DNA of 49,762 bases from DATFCK01 sp045809745. GTDB lineage: Bacteria > Verrucomicrobiota > Verrucomicrobiia > Chthoniobacterales > UBA10450. The notes beneath the pieces were generated by a model. That model ran no database searches. It was given only the letters and a program-made list of their open reading frames with translations, and was not told where the DNA came from. The stretch's first letter is position 1. The number at the start of each line of letters is the position of its first letter. The position numbers were made by a program, and so were the translations under genes. The stretch spans positions 1 to 49,762 of the forward strand of contig JBJMXE010000016.1 of assembly GCA_045809745.1 (NCBI GenBank), read 5' to 3'. Shown in pieces: positions 18,701 to 27,613 of this stretch.

Positions 18701-19240
18701 GACCGAAACCGTGGTGCCGCCCAGATACAGACTGGCTAGGTAAACGTAGCCGCCGCTCGAAACATCCAGCGAATCATCGCCGCCGCCCGCGCCCGCCGTG
18801 CATACCGAAGTTCCGTTCACGTTACAACGATCCTGGGCTCCATCCGGTTCGCCGAGATAGATGAAGGTGCTTCCGTTATCGGTCGACTTCCACAAATCGA
18901 CACCGCCGGGAACGCCGTGAATGGCGGTCACATAAATGTTGCCGAACAAATCGACCTTGATCTCGGGTTCCGCATCCTGGTCTTTGAGGGAAACCACGCC
19001 GCCCGGAATCGGCGTCAGAGGCGGCCTAACTAACATCGCCGGATTTGAGAAGGTAAAGGCGGTAGCGGCATTCACGGTCGCCGTGCGCATTGCCACTTGC
19101 TGTTGACGGGGCTGTGCGGTGAACCAGCGTGATGCTGCGGGCAGATTTGAAAACGCCAGACAGAAGCAAAGAATTGGGGCGGCGATTCCCAGCACAATTA
19201 CACTCAATGAACGCCAGTAGTGATGGAATACGTATTTCAA
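15788..19240 (-). CDS. Giant secreted double Asp-box propeller protein with dockerin-like tail
   Basis: 1150 residues from a TTG at 19240; the start is decided by GGAGG 5 nt upstream. The export helix (about 12-32) ends LCFCLAFSNLPAASRWFTAQ, like the 8277-11705 protein. Two propeller halves are visible. The first (about 55-510) has STDNGSTF, SVDGGTTW and STDQGATW. The second (about 530-960) has SVNNGASF, SSDGGFNW and HDHGNSF. Both have the ALMPWVAAGDGG/IMPWIVAGSSG and LAEYYTMTLDNDG/LADFFQVAIGPDG strands, an internal duplication. The C-terminal cassette starts SRKVHGAAGTFNLPL and ends in the two-repeat dockerin-like tail (GDIDANANVSGSDVN, DVDADGNVSGSDVN). The ECR triplet conserved in the cassette elsewhere is EPR here. 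A near-perfect operator palindrome lies about 95 nt upstream. Confidence 0.86.
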   Translation of the reverse strand: MKYVFHHYWRSLSVIVLGIAAPILCFCLAFSNLPAASRWFTAQPRQQQVAMRTATVNAATAFTFSNPAMLVRPPLTPIPGGVVSLKDQDAEPEIKVDLFGNIYVTAIHGVPGGVDLWKSTDNGSTFIYLGEPDGAQDRCNVNGTSVCTAGAGGGDDSLDVSSGGYVYLASLYLGGTTVSVSKDGGTGGTVNTDQAWTVNPASSGIVVNDRQWIAADGPQNLYMTFDQAPADTGIWFTKSTDAGKTFTAPTMLTPIGSISRENNLVVDHYNGILYTTYTPVNTPNQLKLLKSVDGGTTWTTSTIITWPAGTSVENSFPILAVDRGGNLHLAYAKSTNTGPSPARTNCHVFLMSSTDQGATWLSPVQVDSGAANNSAIMPWIVAGSSGVVDITWYGSTMTSPDNVPDPNPNNGQWWNVFFAQTTNALSTTPTFTQVQVGSNVHNDAICSRGGNCPGTTRDLAEYYTMTLDNDGYAHIAFVDGVNNCVGPPASNCYNKTWYTRQTGGQSAFIPPAGPATATFSPNISLGSPGGEPGLKVDSHNCIFATAPGEPWLRKSVNNGASFLPKVNPVADRPLSAGDEDVLPVPQANGARPDLLYFVDLAQLAAINVAKSSDGGFNWAAPGPAGAAGEVDASSDRQWIAYDRNVPAAGDLTVYEMDHEAASEEIRFNALTNDTGWSPPAAGMTATELILPPNSTFPNTNPGPVLVDPRSHLVYGIFNASTINTNRENPPFGKMPNVWEAVGAAPAAAGAPPGPFTDHPVFKGLFDSPASPQPTPPPGAETTGTNCSNDFPAAALDNAGNIYVAWAMNNARTNEYMVWFASSHDHGNSFYGPFQVSKGPGAALMPWVAAGDGGRVEIVYYATDHPGDPNFASAEDTHWNTLFAQSLNGDAREPVFTISQVSDHVMHNGGICNQGLLCQLTTGGDRSLADFFQVAIGPDGLANIIFADNGSSSTHATFARQTSGPLGLTSPTFPTCIAAPTITPVSAVSRKVHGAAGTFNLPLALVGTPTIEPRSGGTNGDYQMVVTFAAPVAGVSGAYVTSGTGTASVSNVSGSTVTVDLTGVTNAQTITVTLTDVQTGTNTGNAAVPMSVLIGDIDANANVSGSDVNLCKALVGGSINSGTNFRRDVDADGNVSGSDVNITKSKVGTHL
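17663..17681. repeat. Inverted pair of the GTTAGGC word inside a coding sequence
   Basis: GCCTAAC-GAAAT-GTTAGGC forms a perfect 7-bp stem with a 5-nt loop inside the 15788-19240 gene. Paired, inverted copies of a scattered short word are a feature of DNA-uptake sequences in other bacteria. Confidence 0.8.
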
Positions 19241-19335
19241 TGCGGCCTCCGGGGTTAGAGAGATTCAGGGTCTTGTTGTCTTTCGTGCCTGAGCGGCTCC
19301 GCGACTGTCGGCTGGCAAAGAAAAAACGGCTCGGG

Positions 19336-19351
19336 ATTACAGCTTTGTAAC
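19336..19351. promoter_or_regulatory. Near-perfect ATTAC-N6-GTAAT palindrome
   Basis: ATTAC-AGCTTT-GTAAC (one mismatch) lies about 95 nt upstream of the TTG start at 19240. Its spacer ends in TTT, as at 11709, 27735 and 35434. Confidence 0.45.
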
Positions 19352-19413
19352 AAACGTTAGGCGTTAGCTGGGCAAAACGGGGCGCATGGCCCTGCCAAGG
19401 GTAAGCCTGCGGT

Positions 19414-19443
19414 AAAAAAAAGGGGCTGGCGAATGCCAGCCCC
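19414..19443 (-). terminator. Rho-independent terminator of the 19473-20114 gene
   Basis: On the minus strand a perfect 9-bp stem GGGGCTGGC/GCCAGCCCC with a 4-nt loop (19422-19443) is followed at once by eight T (19414-19421). It lies 29 nt past the stop of the PEP-CTERM/cohesin-like gene and is the cleanest terminator in the window. It isolates that gene from 15788-19240. Confidence 0.9.
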
Positions 19444-19472
19444 TAAAAGCAAAACTTGGTTGTTAACTGCGA

Positions 19473-20114
19473 TTAGCGCTTGCGGCGCAGAAGGCCGAGC
19501 CCCAGCGAGCCCAAACCGCCCAAACCGAGGAGCGACCACGTCGCCGGCTCGGGCACGATCGAAACGACGATGCTAGCCTGATTAGAAAACGCGTGGTTTA
19601 CGTTGTTTTGATCGACCCAACCTGTGCCGTTGTTCGACACCGTCGAGATAGTGAACTGTTGACCGGCATTCGCGGTCGGAGCCATCAGACCGAAGGTAGC
19701 CACGAATCCCGAACCAGTCGTGGTTCCCGCGGGATTGGTAACGGCACCCAGATCCAGGTCATTGCGCGGATTGAGCAGGTTGTCCGGTTCGCCGTTAGGA
19801 TTCTCTCCGAAGTTCGAATCGTTCGAGGATGACACATCGGCGTTCGTGAAATAGGGATCGCTGAACGCACTGCCGGTGATACTTCGGGAGAGGATCTTAA
19901 AGCCGGCAGCAGATAGTTCCTGAAAGAAGTAGTCCAGTCCGGTCACTTGTTCGCCGCCGGTGACCTGAAGGTTCAGGGTGACGTTGAACATTCCACCGGA
20001 CGTGGTGGTGGTATTTGCCTGAGAGAACGTAAGATTAACGGCCGCCTGGCTCAACGCGGCTGTGCAAACCAGGGCGAGGCAGATAAGGGTGAGTTTTGCG
20101 CGGGGTGTTTTCAT
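19473..20114 (-). CDS. PEP-CTERM surface protein with a possible cohesin-like domain
   Basis: 213 residues. The signal peptide is LTLICLALVCTAALSQA (about 8-24). The body (about 26-185) has the arrangement typical of cohesin-fold domains: an opening strand VNLTFSQANTTTTSGGMFNV, NLQVTGGEQVTGLDYFF, a hydrophobic strand then a polar loop (AAGFKILSRSITGSAFSD), and late in the domain GFVATFGLMAPTANAGQQFT, which resembles the cohesin segment that precedes the last strands. It ends VPEPATWSLLGLGGLGSLG with LLRRKR, a PEP-CTERM signal for exosortase-dependent surface attachment. The sorting signal is certain; the cohesin assignment is inference from pattern only. It is a single-gene unit with its own terminator, lying between dockerin-tailed paralogs, so it could be their anchor. 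Confidence 0.8.
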   Translation of the reverse strand: MKTPRAKLTLICLALVCTAALSQAAVNLTFSQANTTTTSGGMFNVTLNLQVTGGEQVTGLDYFFQELSAAGFKILSRSITGSAFSDPYFTNADVSSSNDSNFGENPNGEPDNLLNPRNDLDLGAVTNPAGTTTGSGFVATFGLMAPTANAGQQFTISTVSNNGTGWVDQNNVNHAFSNQASIVVSIVPEPATWSLLGLGGLGSLGLGLLRRKR

Positions 20115-20307
20115 GGATATGTGGTTAAGGGCAAGCTTAGCTTTTATTATGGTTTTTGTGAATACTTTTTAGTGAATCACAAGGGTTCATTTCATTTCGT
20201 TGGCCGGGGCCGGTCAGGACGGGTTCTTTTTTCAGATTCTCCAATCTTTCGCACTGATAGGCTTCGGGATCTTTCAGCAACCGGGTAACCAGGCGTCGGC
20301 GAGGATC

Positions 20308-23300
20308 TTATGGATTTAGCCCGCTTCCGACTCGTCCCTTGGTTAGGTTGACGTCTGAACCGCTGATCGAGCCGTTGGTATCCACATCCCGGCGGAACGT
20401 GCTGGCATTCACCGGCGCTCCAACCTTAGCCTTGACCAAATTCACATCCGACCCGCTCACGTTGCGTTCCCCGTCGATATCCCCGAGCAGTACATCCATA
20501 TATGCGGTTTGAGATGGCAGTGTAGCCTGAGCCGCATCCCGCACTCCTGTCAGTGTCACCGCCAAATGCTGTCTGTTAGGCACATTTGTTAACGACACCG
20601 TAACTTGGTTTAAGTTAGGCCCGATAGTCGGCGTGCCGACCGTTGCCGAACCCTGAGCCAAGGATGCGCCGCCGGGAAATATGATATTCGAGCCGAACGT
20701 ATAGATGAGGGTATGACTGTTGTTCGGACCAGCGATGCGGCATTCTACCGCAGGATTCGTGGAACTTTGGCCAAGCGAAATATCGAAGGGCCCGGCTGCG
20801 CCATGCGCCTTCCGCGAGACAACTCCAGGGGCTAAAGCCGCGCAATTTTCGTTTCCGGTAACGACGTAGCTGTTTGCGAATGACAGACTGTCCGGCATTT
20901 GATCATGGAGGCTGGTGATGGCTGGGCCGGTGCCGACGGGATTGGTCGTTTGTGACGTTCCAGACAAGAAGCCGCTGATAATGTCGCCTGGACTTAAACC
21001 CAGGTCGGCGGCGTTCACGACGATGATGACCTTGTTAAAAGGTGCCACGTAGTTGCTGGTGGGGTCAGCTGGAATGATAGGTTTGGTAGTATCCACAAAA
21101 CGGCCGTCCACACCGCCACTTGTGTTGCCGCTCGGAGTGTAAGACTCAAACACCGGGGTGTTCGCCGGGCTGGTCTTCCAAGTCATATGGACAGCGCGAT
21201 AATGGAAAGTGGTGGCCGGCGGTGGATCGTTAATCTTCAAGGCCACGTACCAGGAGGAACCCACTGGCTGCGGCGATACGCCCGGATCGGTGTTGATGGT
21301 GAAAACGAGCTTCGACACTCCGTCGGCCGCGTAAGGTTGAGCCAGTTGGAAAGAGAGGAGATCAGCGCCCGGAGGGGCAACACCTGTCCCAAAATTCGCG
21401 TCCGCCGAGGGATCAGTCAGCTTCGTTAGGCCAGGTAGGACGCAGGCGCTCTCAGGCACCGGCGGAACAATCGCTACTAAATCGATTTCATTGCTCTGGG
21501 TGCCGGCACCAACGGCATTGATGGCCTTCACGTAATAATAAAGATGCTGATTGGCCGGTGGATTCAGATCCGAGTACTTCGGATCGCCGCTCAACGTAGT
21601 GAAAAGCTTGGTTTCATTTCCCGGGGCGGTCCCGCGCCAGATCTCGTATTGGGTAATATCGGCGCCACCATTATCAGGGACTTTCCAAGTGAGATGTGAC
21701 CCTAACGGGTCGCGGGTGCCGGACAGACAAGGTGCTTTCGGCAGTTTCGCGACCGTCGTATCGGTAATCGAATCATAGCTGGCGAATAAAGTCTTGCCGC
21801 CGCTTTGCCGCGCGACCCGCATATACCCGACGAAATCGTTAGGCGCGCCACCTCCCTTGCAATCCGCTGTGACACAACCATCGCTGAACCCAAACAGCAC
21901 CCGGCCCTTATCGTCGATCGTGATCTCATTGAAATCGAGAAGGTTGCGATCGACCGCACCGCCGCCCTGCTGCCAGATACCGGTCATGCTCTGAACGGGA
22001 TCGTTTGGTGTTGCGTTCACCGTTGTCCAGGTAACGCCGCCGTCGTAGGTCGTGGCTATGAACGGATACCATTTGCCCGGGAAGGTACTCGCCTGGTAAT
22101 CTCCATTCACATCGGTCCCGAAGAATCCAACCGCGGCCCGATTAGCGTCACCGGCCACTGCTTCGATTTCAGCGGCGTTAGCGATGCCGTGAGTAGCACC
22201 GAGATCAAAGTAGTTAGTCCAATTGATAACGTTGCCGACTCGGTGTCCGACCGCTACACGGGCGTGACCTTCCGGCGGATTTCCTGCAGCCACCTGCTCG
22301 TTGTTCACGTAGGCGTAGTAGATTGTATTATTCGCGTCGATCGCGATCGAAGGATCCGCGCCTTGAATCTGCGACTTCGCATTTGGCACGGTGAAGTTGA
22401 TCCAACTGGTGCCACCGTCGGTTGAGAACACTCCGCCCTGCAGACCTCCGCACTGATTGACGGGCAGAAAAGCGGTCCCGTCAGGAGCGACATGCAGATG
22501 GCCATGCAGACCTCCGCACGGGCCGCCCGGGACAGGCGGGTTGCTCTGGGTCAGACCATTCCCGGTGTAGGCAAGAACCCCCGGGCCATAATTCATTCCG
22601 AGGGTATCGCTGCGCTGGCAGGAAGCCGGCCCCACCACGTCCTGCGAGCAGTAATACACAGCATGACCATGGTTCACCGGATTGGCAAAGGCGCTCAATA
22701 GCGCGGGATATGGGCCAGAGCCAATCGTCTCGTGGTCGGCCCCTCCGTTAGGCGGCGTCGCGCTGAGCGGCAGCCAGCTGTCGCCGTCATCATCGGAGTA
22801 ACCGTAAGAAGCGTTCGCACCAGCAGTGGAATTGGAGGAGAACGTCCGTCCGGTTAACTGATCGGTCCAGAGAATAGGATCCAGGTCGGCGGGCGTGTTA
22901 GTTGCCGGATTTGTCTTGTCCTCCCAAAGTGCCTCGCAGCATTCCGGCTTGGCAGGCACTTGCACCTCTCCCGGGGTAAGGCGCCAGATCGGGCCGGAGT
23001 TCATCACCATGATGCGGTGGGTTGCTGGATTGAATCCGATGTTAAATTCGCCGCGGCTGGATTCGGCGCTGGAACCTGCCGGTGGCACAAACACCTGGTA
23101 ACGAGGAACGCCGGGGGCGGTAGCATCGGCGCCGCCGAAATTGGGATTCGCTCCGGGCGTGCCGGGCAGCAGCTCAATCTTCACATGAACTGTTTCCTGC
23201 GTCGGAGTATTCGGCACGATCTCGAACGTGTATTTTGTCGTGCCGTCGACTAACGGATTAATGACAGCTACCTCCGGGTTCGAATTGCTGACCGATTGAT

Positions 23301-23718
23301 GGTCTGCCGGATGGCTTCCATCTACTGTGGGGTTAATCCCATTATAGATAAACAGGTCGTAGTTAGACTGACCGGAACCGGTATCGGTCCAGTACATGGT
23401 AGCTTTGATCCCACCGTTCGGGTGCATCGCTGCATAACCGGCAGGCAAATCAACCGTTAGAACATAACTGTCACATGGATCAGCCGCATCGCAGCGGGGA
23501 CCGGAATCAAGCTGACCGAGGCCCAGCGGCGACTGATTCGGAACGTTGAATGGACCGGCATCATAGGTCAGAACTGGATTGGCCGGCGACAGAACCCCGC
23601 TTGATGGAGTGGATGCGAAACTGAAGAACGCCAGAGTAGTGGCGAGAAAGCACAGAGTCAGTGCGAAAAGTGTTCGTCTATTCAACAGGCCGGATTCGGG
23701 GGCATTTTTCGTGTGCAT
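20308..23718 (-). CDS. Giant secreted Asp-box propeller protein with PPC-like, FN3 and dockerin-like domains
   Basis: 1136 residues. The n-region carries ESGLLNRR (8-15), a motif shared with the next three dockerin genes to the right, then a membrane helix (about 16-37) and STPSSGVLSP. A PPC-like domain follows (about 45-185; YWTDTGSGQSNYDLFIYNG). The propeller (about 215-680) has Asp boxes SDDDGDSW, STDGGTSW and YDGGVTW and NLLDFNEITIDDKGRVLFGFSDGC. The FN3 domain (about 690-780) includes ITQYEIWRGTAPGNETKLF. A beta module lies at about 785-950 (LTDPSADANFGTG), then the cassette from SRKAHGAAGPFDISL, then the dockerin-like tail (GDIDGERNVSGSDVNLVKAKVG; DVDTNGSISGSDVNLTKGRVG). The operator palindrome is 68 nt upstream. 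The substrate is unknown. Confidence 0.87.
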   Translation of the reverse strand: MHTKNAPESGLLNRRTLFALTLCFLATTLAFFSFASTPSSGVLSPANPVLTYDAGPFNVPNQSPLGLGQLDSGPRCDAADPCDSYVLTVDLPAGYAAMHPNGGIKATMYWTDTGSGQSNYDLFIYNGINPTVDGSHPADHQSVSNSNPEVAVINPLVDGTTKYTFEIVPNTPTQETVHVKIELLPGTPGANPNFGGADATAPGVPRYQVFVPPAGSSAESSRGEFNIGFNPATHRIMVMNSGPIWRLTPGEVQVPAKPECCEALWEDKTNPATNTPADLDPILWTDQLTGRTFSSNSTAGANASYGYSDDDGDSWLPLSATPPNGGADHETIGSGPYPALLSAFANPVNHGHAVYYCSQDVVGPASCQRSDTLGMNYGPGVLAYTGNGLTQSNPPVPGGPCGGLHGHLHVAPDGTAFLPVNQCGGLQGGVFSTDGGTSWINFTVPNAKSQIQGADPSIAIDANNTIYYAYVNNEQVAAGNPPEGHARVAVGHRVGNVINWTNYFDLGATHGIANAAEIEAVAGDANRAAVGFFGTDVNGDYQASTFPGKWYPFIATTYDGGVTWTTVNATPNDPVQSMTGIWQQGGGAVDRNLLDFNEITIDDKGRVLFGFSDGCVTADCKGGGAPNDFVGYMRVARQSGGKTLFASYDSITDTTVAKLPKAPCLSGTRDPLGSHLTWKVPDNGGADITQYEIWRGTAPGNETKLFTTLSGDPKYSDLNPPANQHLYYYVKAINAVGAGTQSNEIDLVAIVPPVPESACVLPGLTKLTDPSADANFGTGVAPPGADLLSFQLAQPYAADGVSKLVFTINTDPGVSPQPVGSSWYVALKINDPPPATTFHYRAVHMTWKTSPANTPVFESYTPSGNTSGGVDGRFVDTTKPIIPADPTSNYVAPFNKVIIVVNAADLGLSPGDIISGFLSGTSQTTNPVGTGPAITSLHDQMPDSLSFANSYVVTGNENCAALAPGVVSRKAHGAAGPFDISLGQSSTNPAVECRIAGPNNSHTLIYTFGSNIIFPGGASLAQGSATVGTPTIGPNLNQVTVSLTNVPNRQHLAVTLTGVRDAAQATLPSQTAYMDVLLGDIDGERNVSGSDVNLVKAKVGAPVNASTFRRDVDTNGSISGSDVNLTKGRVGSGLNP

Positions 23719-23786
23719 GGATAGTGTGATTGAATCCGAATCGTAAACGACGGGATCGGAGGCCGGATGTTGGGCCAGAAAACTGC

Positions 23787-23802
23787 ATTACGATTTCGTA
23801 AT
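23787..23802. promoter_or_regulatory. ATTAC-N6-GTAAT palindrome, putative operator
   Basis: Perfect half-sites (ATTAC-GATTTC-GTAAT) lie inside an even longer inverted repeat, GCATTACGA-TT-TCGTAATGC (23785-23804). The site is 68 nt upstream of the ATG at 23718. Confidence 0.55.
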
Positions 23803-23917
23803 GCCCGTTGAGGGAAGCGTGTCGGGTTTCGGCAGGCGCCTGCGGGTGGCCAGCTGATTGCATTCGCCTAACGACGGGGCCTTGGGATTGGAGAAACGAG
23901 AGAGAGGTCCGTAGAGC

Positions 23918-23947
23918 GGAAGGACAGGGAATTTGCCCTGTCTTTCC
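23918..23947 (-). terminator. Terminator-like hairpin after the 23975-27613 gene
   Basis: A 12-bp stem (GGAAGGACAGGG against CCCTGTCTTTCC, one mismatch) with a 6-nt loop lies 27 nt downstream of the stop at 23975. There is no T run, so it may be an RNA 3'-end stabiliser rather than an intrinsic terminator. Confidence 0.5.
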
Positions 23948-23974
23948 ACGTTTACTTTGGCCGCCAGCCGATGG

Positions 23975-26900
23975 TCAAAAACCGGTACCTACCTTGCCTT
24001 TCACCACGTTCACGTCCGATCCGGTGATCGATGCGTTCGCATCAACATCTCGGCGGAAGTTGGCCTGCGATACGTTCGCTCCGACTTTTCCTTTCACCAG
24101 GTTTACATCGGATCCGCTGACGTTGCCGTTTCCATCTACGTCGCCTATCAGAACGTCCATGCGTGCCGAAGCGCCGTTCAGAACTTCATTGGCTGCGCTG
24201 TGGACGCCGTCCAGGTTGACCATCAAATGCTGACGATTCGCCACATTTGAGAGATTTACAGTCACCTGATTGGATAGTGGTCCCAGCGCAGTTGTGGGCG
24301 AATCCGCGCTGCCCTGGCCAATGGTGGCAGTCCCCGGAACAGACACGTCCCGGTTAAAGGTTAAGACCAGCTGGTAACTCCGGTTCGGGCCGGGTGCGCG
24401 GCACTCGATCCCCGGATTGCCTGTCAACGGCATATCGATATCGAAAGAACCGGCGGTGCCGTGCGCCTTGGTCGATACCACGTTTGCGAGTCCGAATGGC
24501 TGCTGCACCAAAATGATCTGGTGCGCGGTGTTGGAGCTGAGTTTTCCACGAGAGTCAGTCACAACCAGCTTCACGTCGTACAATCCAGGATTGGCGAACT
24601 GGTGATTGATGATCGCGTTCGGCGCGGTCTGCACCACGTCATCCTCGCCTTCACCGAAGTTGAAGGTGTAAGTCGCAATATGATCGATTGAATCCGGATC
24701 GACCGAGCTGCTGCCGTCAAACTGCACTGCCAGTGGCGCCAGACCTTGATTTGTGCTCGCGCCTAACCCGGCCAGTGGCGCGGTGTTCGGCAAGCATAGG
24801 TTGGCTGAACGCAGATTGTACGTTCCTGGTCCGGTGGTATCTGGAATCGTTTCGTTCGTTCCGCCTGCTCCCGGAATAGGCGAAGGTGGCGCGGCGCGCA
24901 CACTTGCCAGATTGATATTGATGGCCTGGCCGGGCTGCAAATCACCGCACGCGCCGCTGCATTTTGCGTGCGCCTTAATGTCGGACTTGTTGATGATCAA
25001 CGTAATAGTTCCGTCCGGCGTGTAATTGCTCGCCGGATCCAGATTACCGACGGTCGTGAAGAAACGCGCCGGAACTTGCGCTCCTTGCGGCGTAAACGAA
25101 CCAGTCGTACCGTATGTGAACGTCGGGGTTGAATTATCCGCAGTGGTCATCGACACGAACCAATCTTCCTGCGGGCCGATCACAGTCGAATCAGGCGGGC
25201 CGTAGTTCGGTATGCTGAATCGAACGGACCACCGAAATGCCGGAGTCAAGGGGCCGGACAGATCAGCAATTTTCATCGTGAAAACAATCTTACCGGGCAG
25301 AAGATCCTGCGGTTCGGACATCGACAATGAGGTGACGTCATGTTCGGCTACGGTGTCGTTTTCGTCACCGGCCGGATCGACTAAAACTTGAACTCCAGGA
25401 ACGGAGCAGGCGCCGGTTGGCTCGAGTCGCGGCCCGACTGAGAGCGAAACCACGTTGCTCGCCGGACCCTCGCCGACCGCGGAATTCACCGCTTTGATCG
25501 TGTAGATGTAAGTAGCCACAGTCGGATCAGCAGTCCGGTCATTAAACGAAGTCTTCGTTCCACCCGCGTGTCCAACCAGGACCTGGTTACCGGGCGTGGT
25601 GCCGCGGTAAATATTATAGGAGATGATCGGTGAGCCGCCATTGTCGGGCGCGCGCCACGTTAGGTAAGAAGCCAGGTCGTCGCGACGGCCAGACAGACAC
25701 GCAGCTTGTGGCAGTACCGGTTCGGCTGGGTTTGGATCAAATTGAGCGAGCAACCCTTTACCGCCGGATTGTCGCGCAATTGTTGCTTTCGCCGTGAATG
25801 AGTTCGGAGCGCCGGTCACGCACTGGTCGATGCAACCGTCGGCGTAGGAATAAAGAACACGGCCTTTTTCGTCCATGGTGATCTCGTTGAAATCCAACAG
25901 ATTCCGCAATGGACTGCTGCCGCCTTCGTTCCAGATACCCGCTTCCCGCTGAACCGGATCGCCAGGGGTGGCGTTCACGGTCATCCAGCTGTTGCCACCG
26001 TCATAGGTGTGAGCCATGAACAAATACCAGGAACCTTTGAAATCATTCGCTTCGTGATTTCCGGGTTCAGTGGTTCCGACGAAACCAACGGCGGCGCGAT
26101 CGGGATCACCCGCCACCGCTTCGACGAATACCGTGTTGTGCAAACCCTGGGCAGCGCCGATATCGCGGTTGTTAGACCAAGTCAGGCCTTTGTTGTGACT
26201 GACGGCGACGTGCGCATGCAGACCATCGGTCGTTCCTTCGATCCAGGCGAAGTAGAGCGTTCCGTCCCGTGCTATCGCGACTGACGGATCCAGAATTACC
26301 GGTGCAGGTCCGGCCGTAAACCCAGGTCCCTGAACGGGGCGGACCTGCCAGGTTGTTCCGGCGTCCTCGGAAACGACGACTGACTGGACTTCGCTGCATC
26401 CACGATTCGGCACGTACACCGTGCCATCAGGAGCGACTTTGACGTGACCGTGAATGCCACCGCAGCCATCAGTAACCGCGTTATAAATCGCAGTAGCGCG
26501 TCCGAAATTCAAACCGCCATCATCGCTGCGGGAGCAGAAGGCGGTCACTCCCGCCTGCGAGCAATAGTAAACTGCGTCGCCTTTGTTCAGCGGATTGGCT
26601 AACGGGAGCAGCGCGGGATAGGGTCCCGCACCCACCGTTTGGTGATCGTAGCTGCCGTCCGGAGGATTGATCTGCGCTGGCGTCCAAGTCCCACCGTCGT
26701 CATCCGTGTAAGCCATGAAACTGTTGAGGCCGGCAAATACCAGTTGCGGCCCGGCTGGCGGAGGTACGCTATCCAGTTGGGAAACAAATGTGCGGCCGGT
26801 GCGCTGATCGGTGAACAGAATTGGATCGAGCGATCTGGTTTTGGTGACGATGTTGGAAACGTCCTGCCAGTTAGCTTCGCATGCTCCGGTCTCAGGAAAG

Positions 26901-27613
26901 CTGGCCCGCAACGTCTGCAATCCGGAAATGTACATCGCGTTGTGAGTCGTTAGGTTATAGCCGATCGAAGGTTCACCCGCTGTCTCACCAATACCGGCCG
27001 GGGCCGCGTAGTTGTAATAACGAGGCCGAATCCCGGCGGCTTCGGGAGCAGGAGTCGGGGTTGGCGCAGCAACCGGCGGGGTAACTAACGAAATTTTGCC
27101 GGTAAATGCCTGACCGGTGCTGATGAACGGTGCTACCCGGACAAAATACTGATGCGGGCCGGCCTGAATGAGTGACATCGGAACGGTGATCACTTCCGGA
27201 TTGTCACCGCCATTCACCGCGTGTGCCGGATAGGGTCCATTGTCCGGATTATTGACTAGCCAGGTGTCGAGATCCTGCTGTCCGGACGGATCGTTCCACG
27301 AAATCTCGATCCTCACCGTATCGGTCGGGTGGCTGTCCTTATAGCTCTGAGGAATGTCAATCGTTAGGCCGAAATCCTCGCACGGATTGGTCGAGTCGCA
27401 GGTAACCGGTCCAGCGGCATTGTCGCTCGAGTTTGTTGGGATAAGAAACGGCCCACCAGTGAACGTGATTTCACCGCTGGTGGGTGATAAGACGCCGCTC
27501 GTCGGAGTCGTGGCAAAAGTTGCCAGGCCGACCAGGCTAGCTAAGCCGATGAGGGCCGCGGCGGTTACCGTCCGCAAATTTAGGAAGCCCGATTGAGTAG
27601 GTGATTTCTTCAT
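23975..27613 (-). CDS. Giant secreted Asp-box propeller protein with FN3, PKD and dockerin-like domains
   Basis: 1212 residues from the ATG at 27613; the frame extends 38 codons further, but the signal motif QSGFLNLR (7-14) followed by the membrane helix fixes this start. Domains in order: PPC-like (about 45-165; ISWNDPSGQQDLDTWLVNN); propeller (about 200-660) with TDDDGGTW, SDDGGLNF, SEDAGTTW, HNKGLTW and YDGGNSW and NLLDFNEITMDEKGRV; FN3-like (ISYNIYRGTTPGNQVLV); the beta module (MKIADLSGPLTPAFRWSVRF); a PKD domain (APLAVQFDGSSSVDPDSID, ANPGLYDVKLVVTDSRG); the cassette STKAHGTAGSFDIDMPL; and the dockerin-like tail GDVDGNGNVSGSDVN with DVDANASITGSDVN. A perfect operator palindrome lies 121 nt upstream. 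It is probably its own transcription unit, with a hairpin at its 3' end. Confidence 0.87.
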   Translation of the reverse strand: MKKSPTQSGFLNLRTVTAAALIGLASLVGLATFATTPTSGVLSPTSGEITFTGGPFLIPTNSSDNAAGPVTCDSTNPCEDFGLTIDIPQSYKDSHPTDTVRIEISWNDPSGQQDLDTWLVNNPDNGPYPAHAVNGGDNPEVITVPMSLIQAGPHQYFVRVAPFISTGQAFTGKISLVTPPVAAPTPTPAPEAAGIRPRYYNYAAPAGIGETAGEPSIGYNLTTHNAMYISGLQTLRASFPETGACEANWQDVSNIVTKTRSLDPILFTDQRTGRTFVSQLDSVPPPAGPQLVFAGLNSFMAYTDDDGGTWTPAQINPPDGSYDHQTVGAGPYPALLPLANPLNKGDAVYYCSQAGVTAFCSRSDDGGLNFGRATAIYNAVTDGCGGIHGHVKVAPDGTVYVPNRGCSEVQSVVVSEDAGTTWQVRPVQGPGFTAGPAPVILDPSVAIARDGTLYFAWIEGTTDGLHAHVAVSHNKGLTWSNNRDIGAAQGLHNTVFVEAVAGDPDRAAVGFVGTTEPGNHEANDFKGSWYLFMAHTYDGGNSWMTVNATPGDPVQREAGIWNEGGSSPLRNLLDFNEITMDEKGRVLYSYADGCIDQCVTGAPNSFTAKATIARQSGGKGLLAQFDPNPAEPVLPQAACLSGRRDDLASYLTWRAPDNGGSPIISYNIYRGTTPGNQVLVGHAGGTKTSFNDRTADPTVATYIYTIKAVNSAVGEGPASNVVSLSVGPRLEPTGACSVPGVQVLVDPAGDENDTVAEHDVTSLSMSEPQDLLPGKIVFTMKIADLSGPLTPAFRWSVRFSIPNYGPPDSTVIGPQEDWFVSMTTADNSTPTFTYGTTGSFTPQGAQVPARFFTTVGNLDPASNYTPDGTITLIINKSDIKAHAKCSGACGDLQPGQAININLASVRAAPPSPIPGAGGTNETIPDTTGPGTYNLRSANLCLPNTAPLAGLGASTNQGLAPLAVQFDGSSSVDPDSIDHIATYTFNFGEGEDDVVQTAPNAIINHQFANPGLYDVKLVVTDSRGKLSSNTAHQIILVQQPFGLANVVSTKAHGTAGSFDIDMPLTGNPGIECRAPGPNRSYQLVLTFNRDVSVPGTATIGQGSADSPTTALGPLSNQVTVNLSNVANRQHLMVNLDGVHSAANEVLNGASARMDVLIGDVDGNGNVSGSDVNLVKGKVGANVSQANFRRDVDANASITGSDVNVVKGKVGTGF

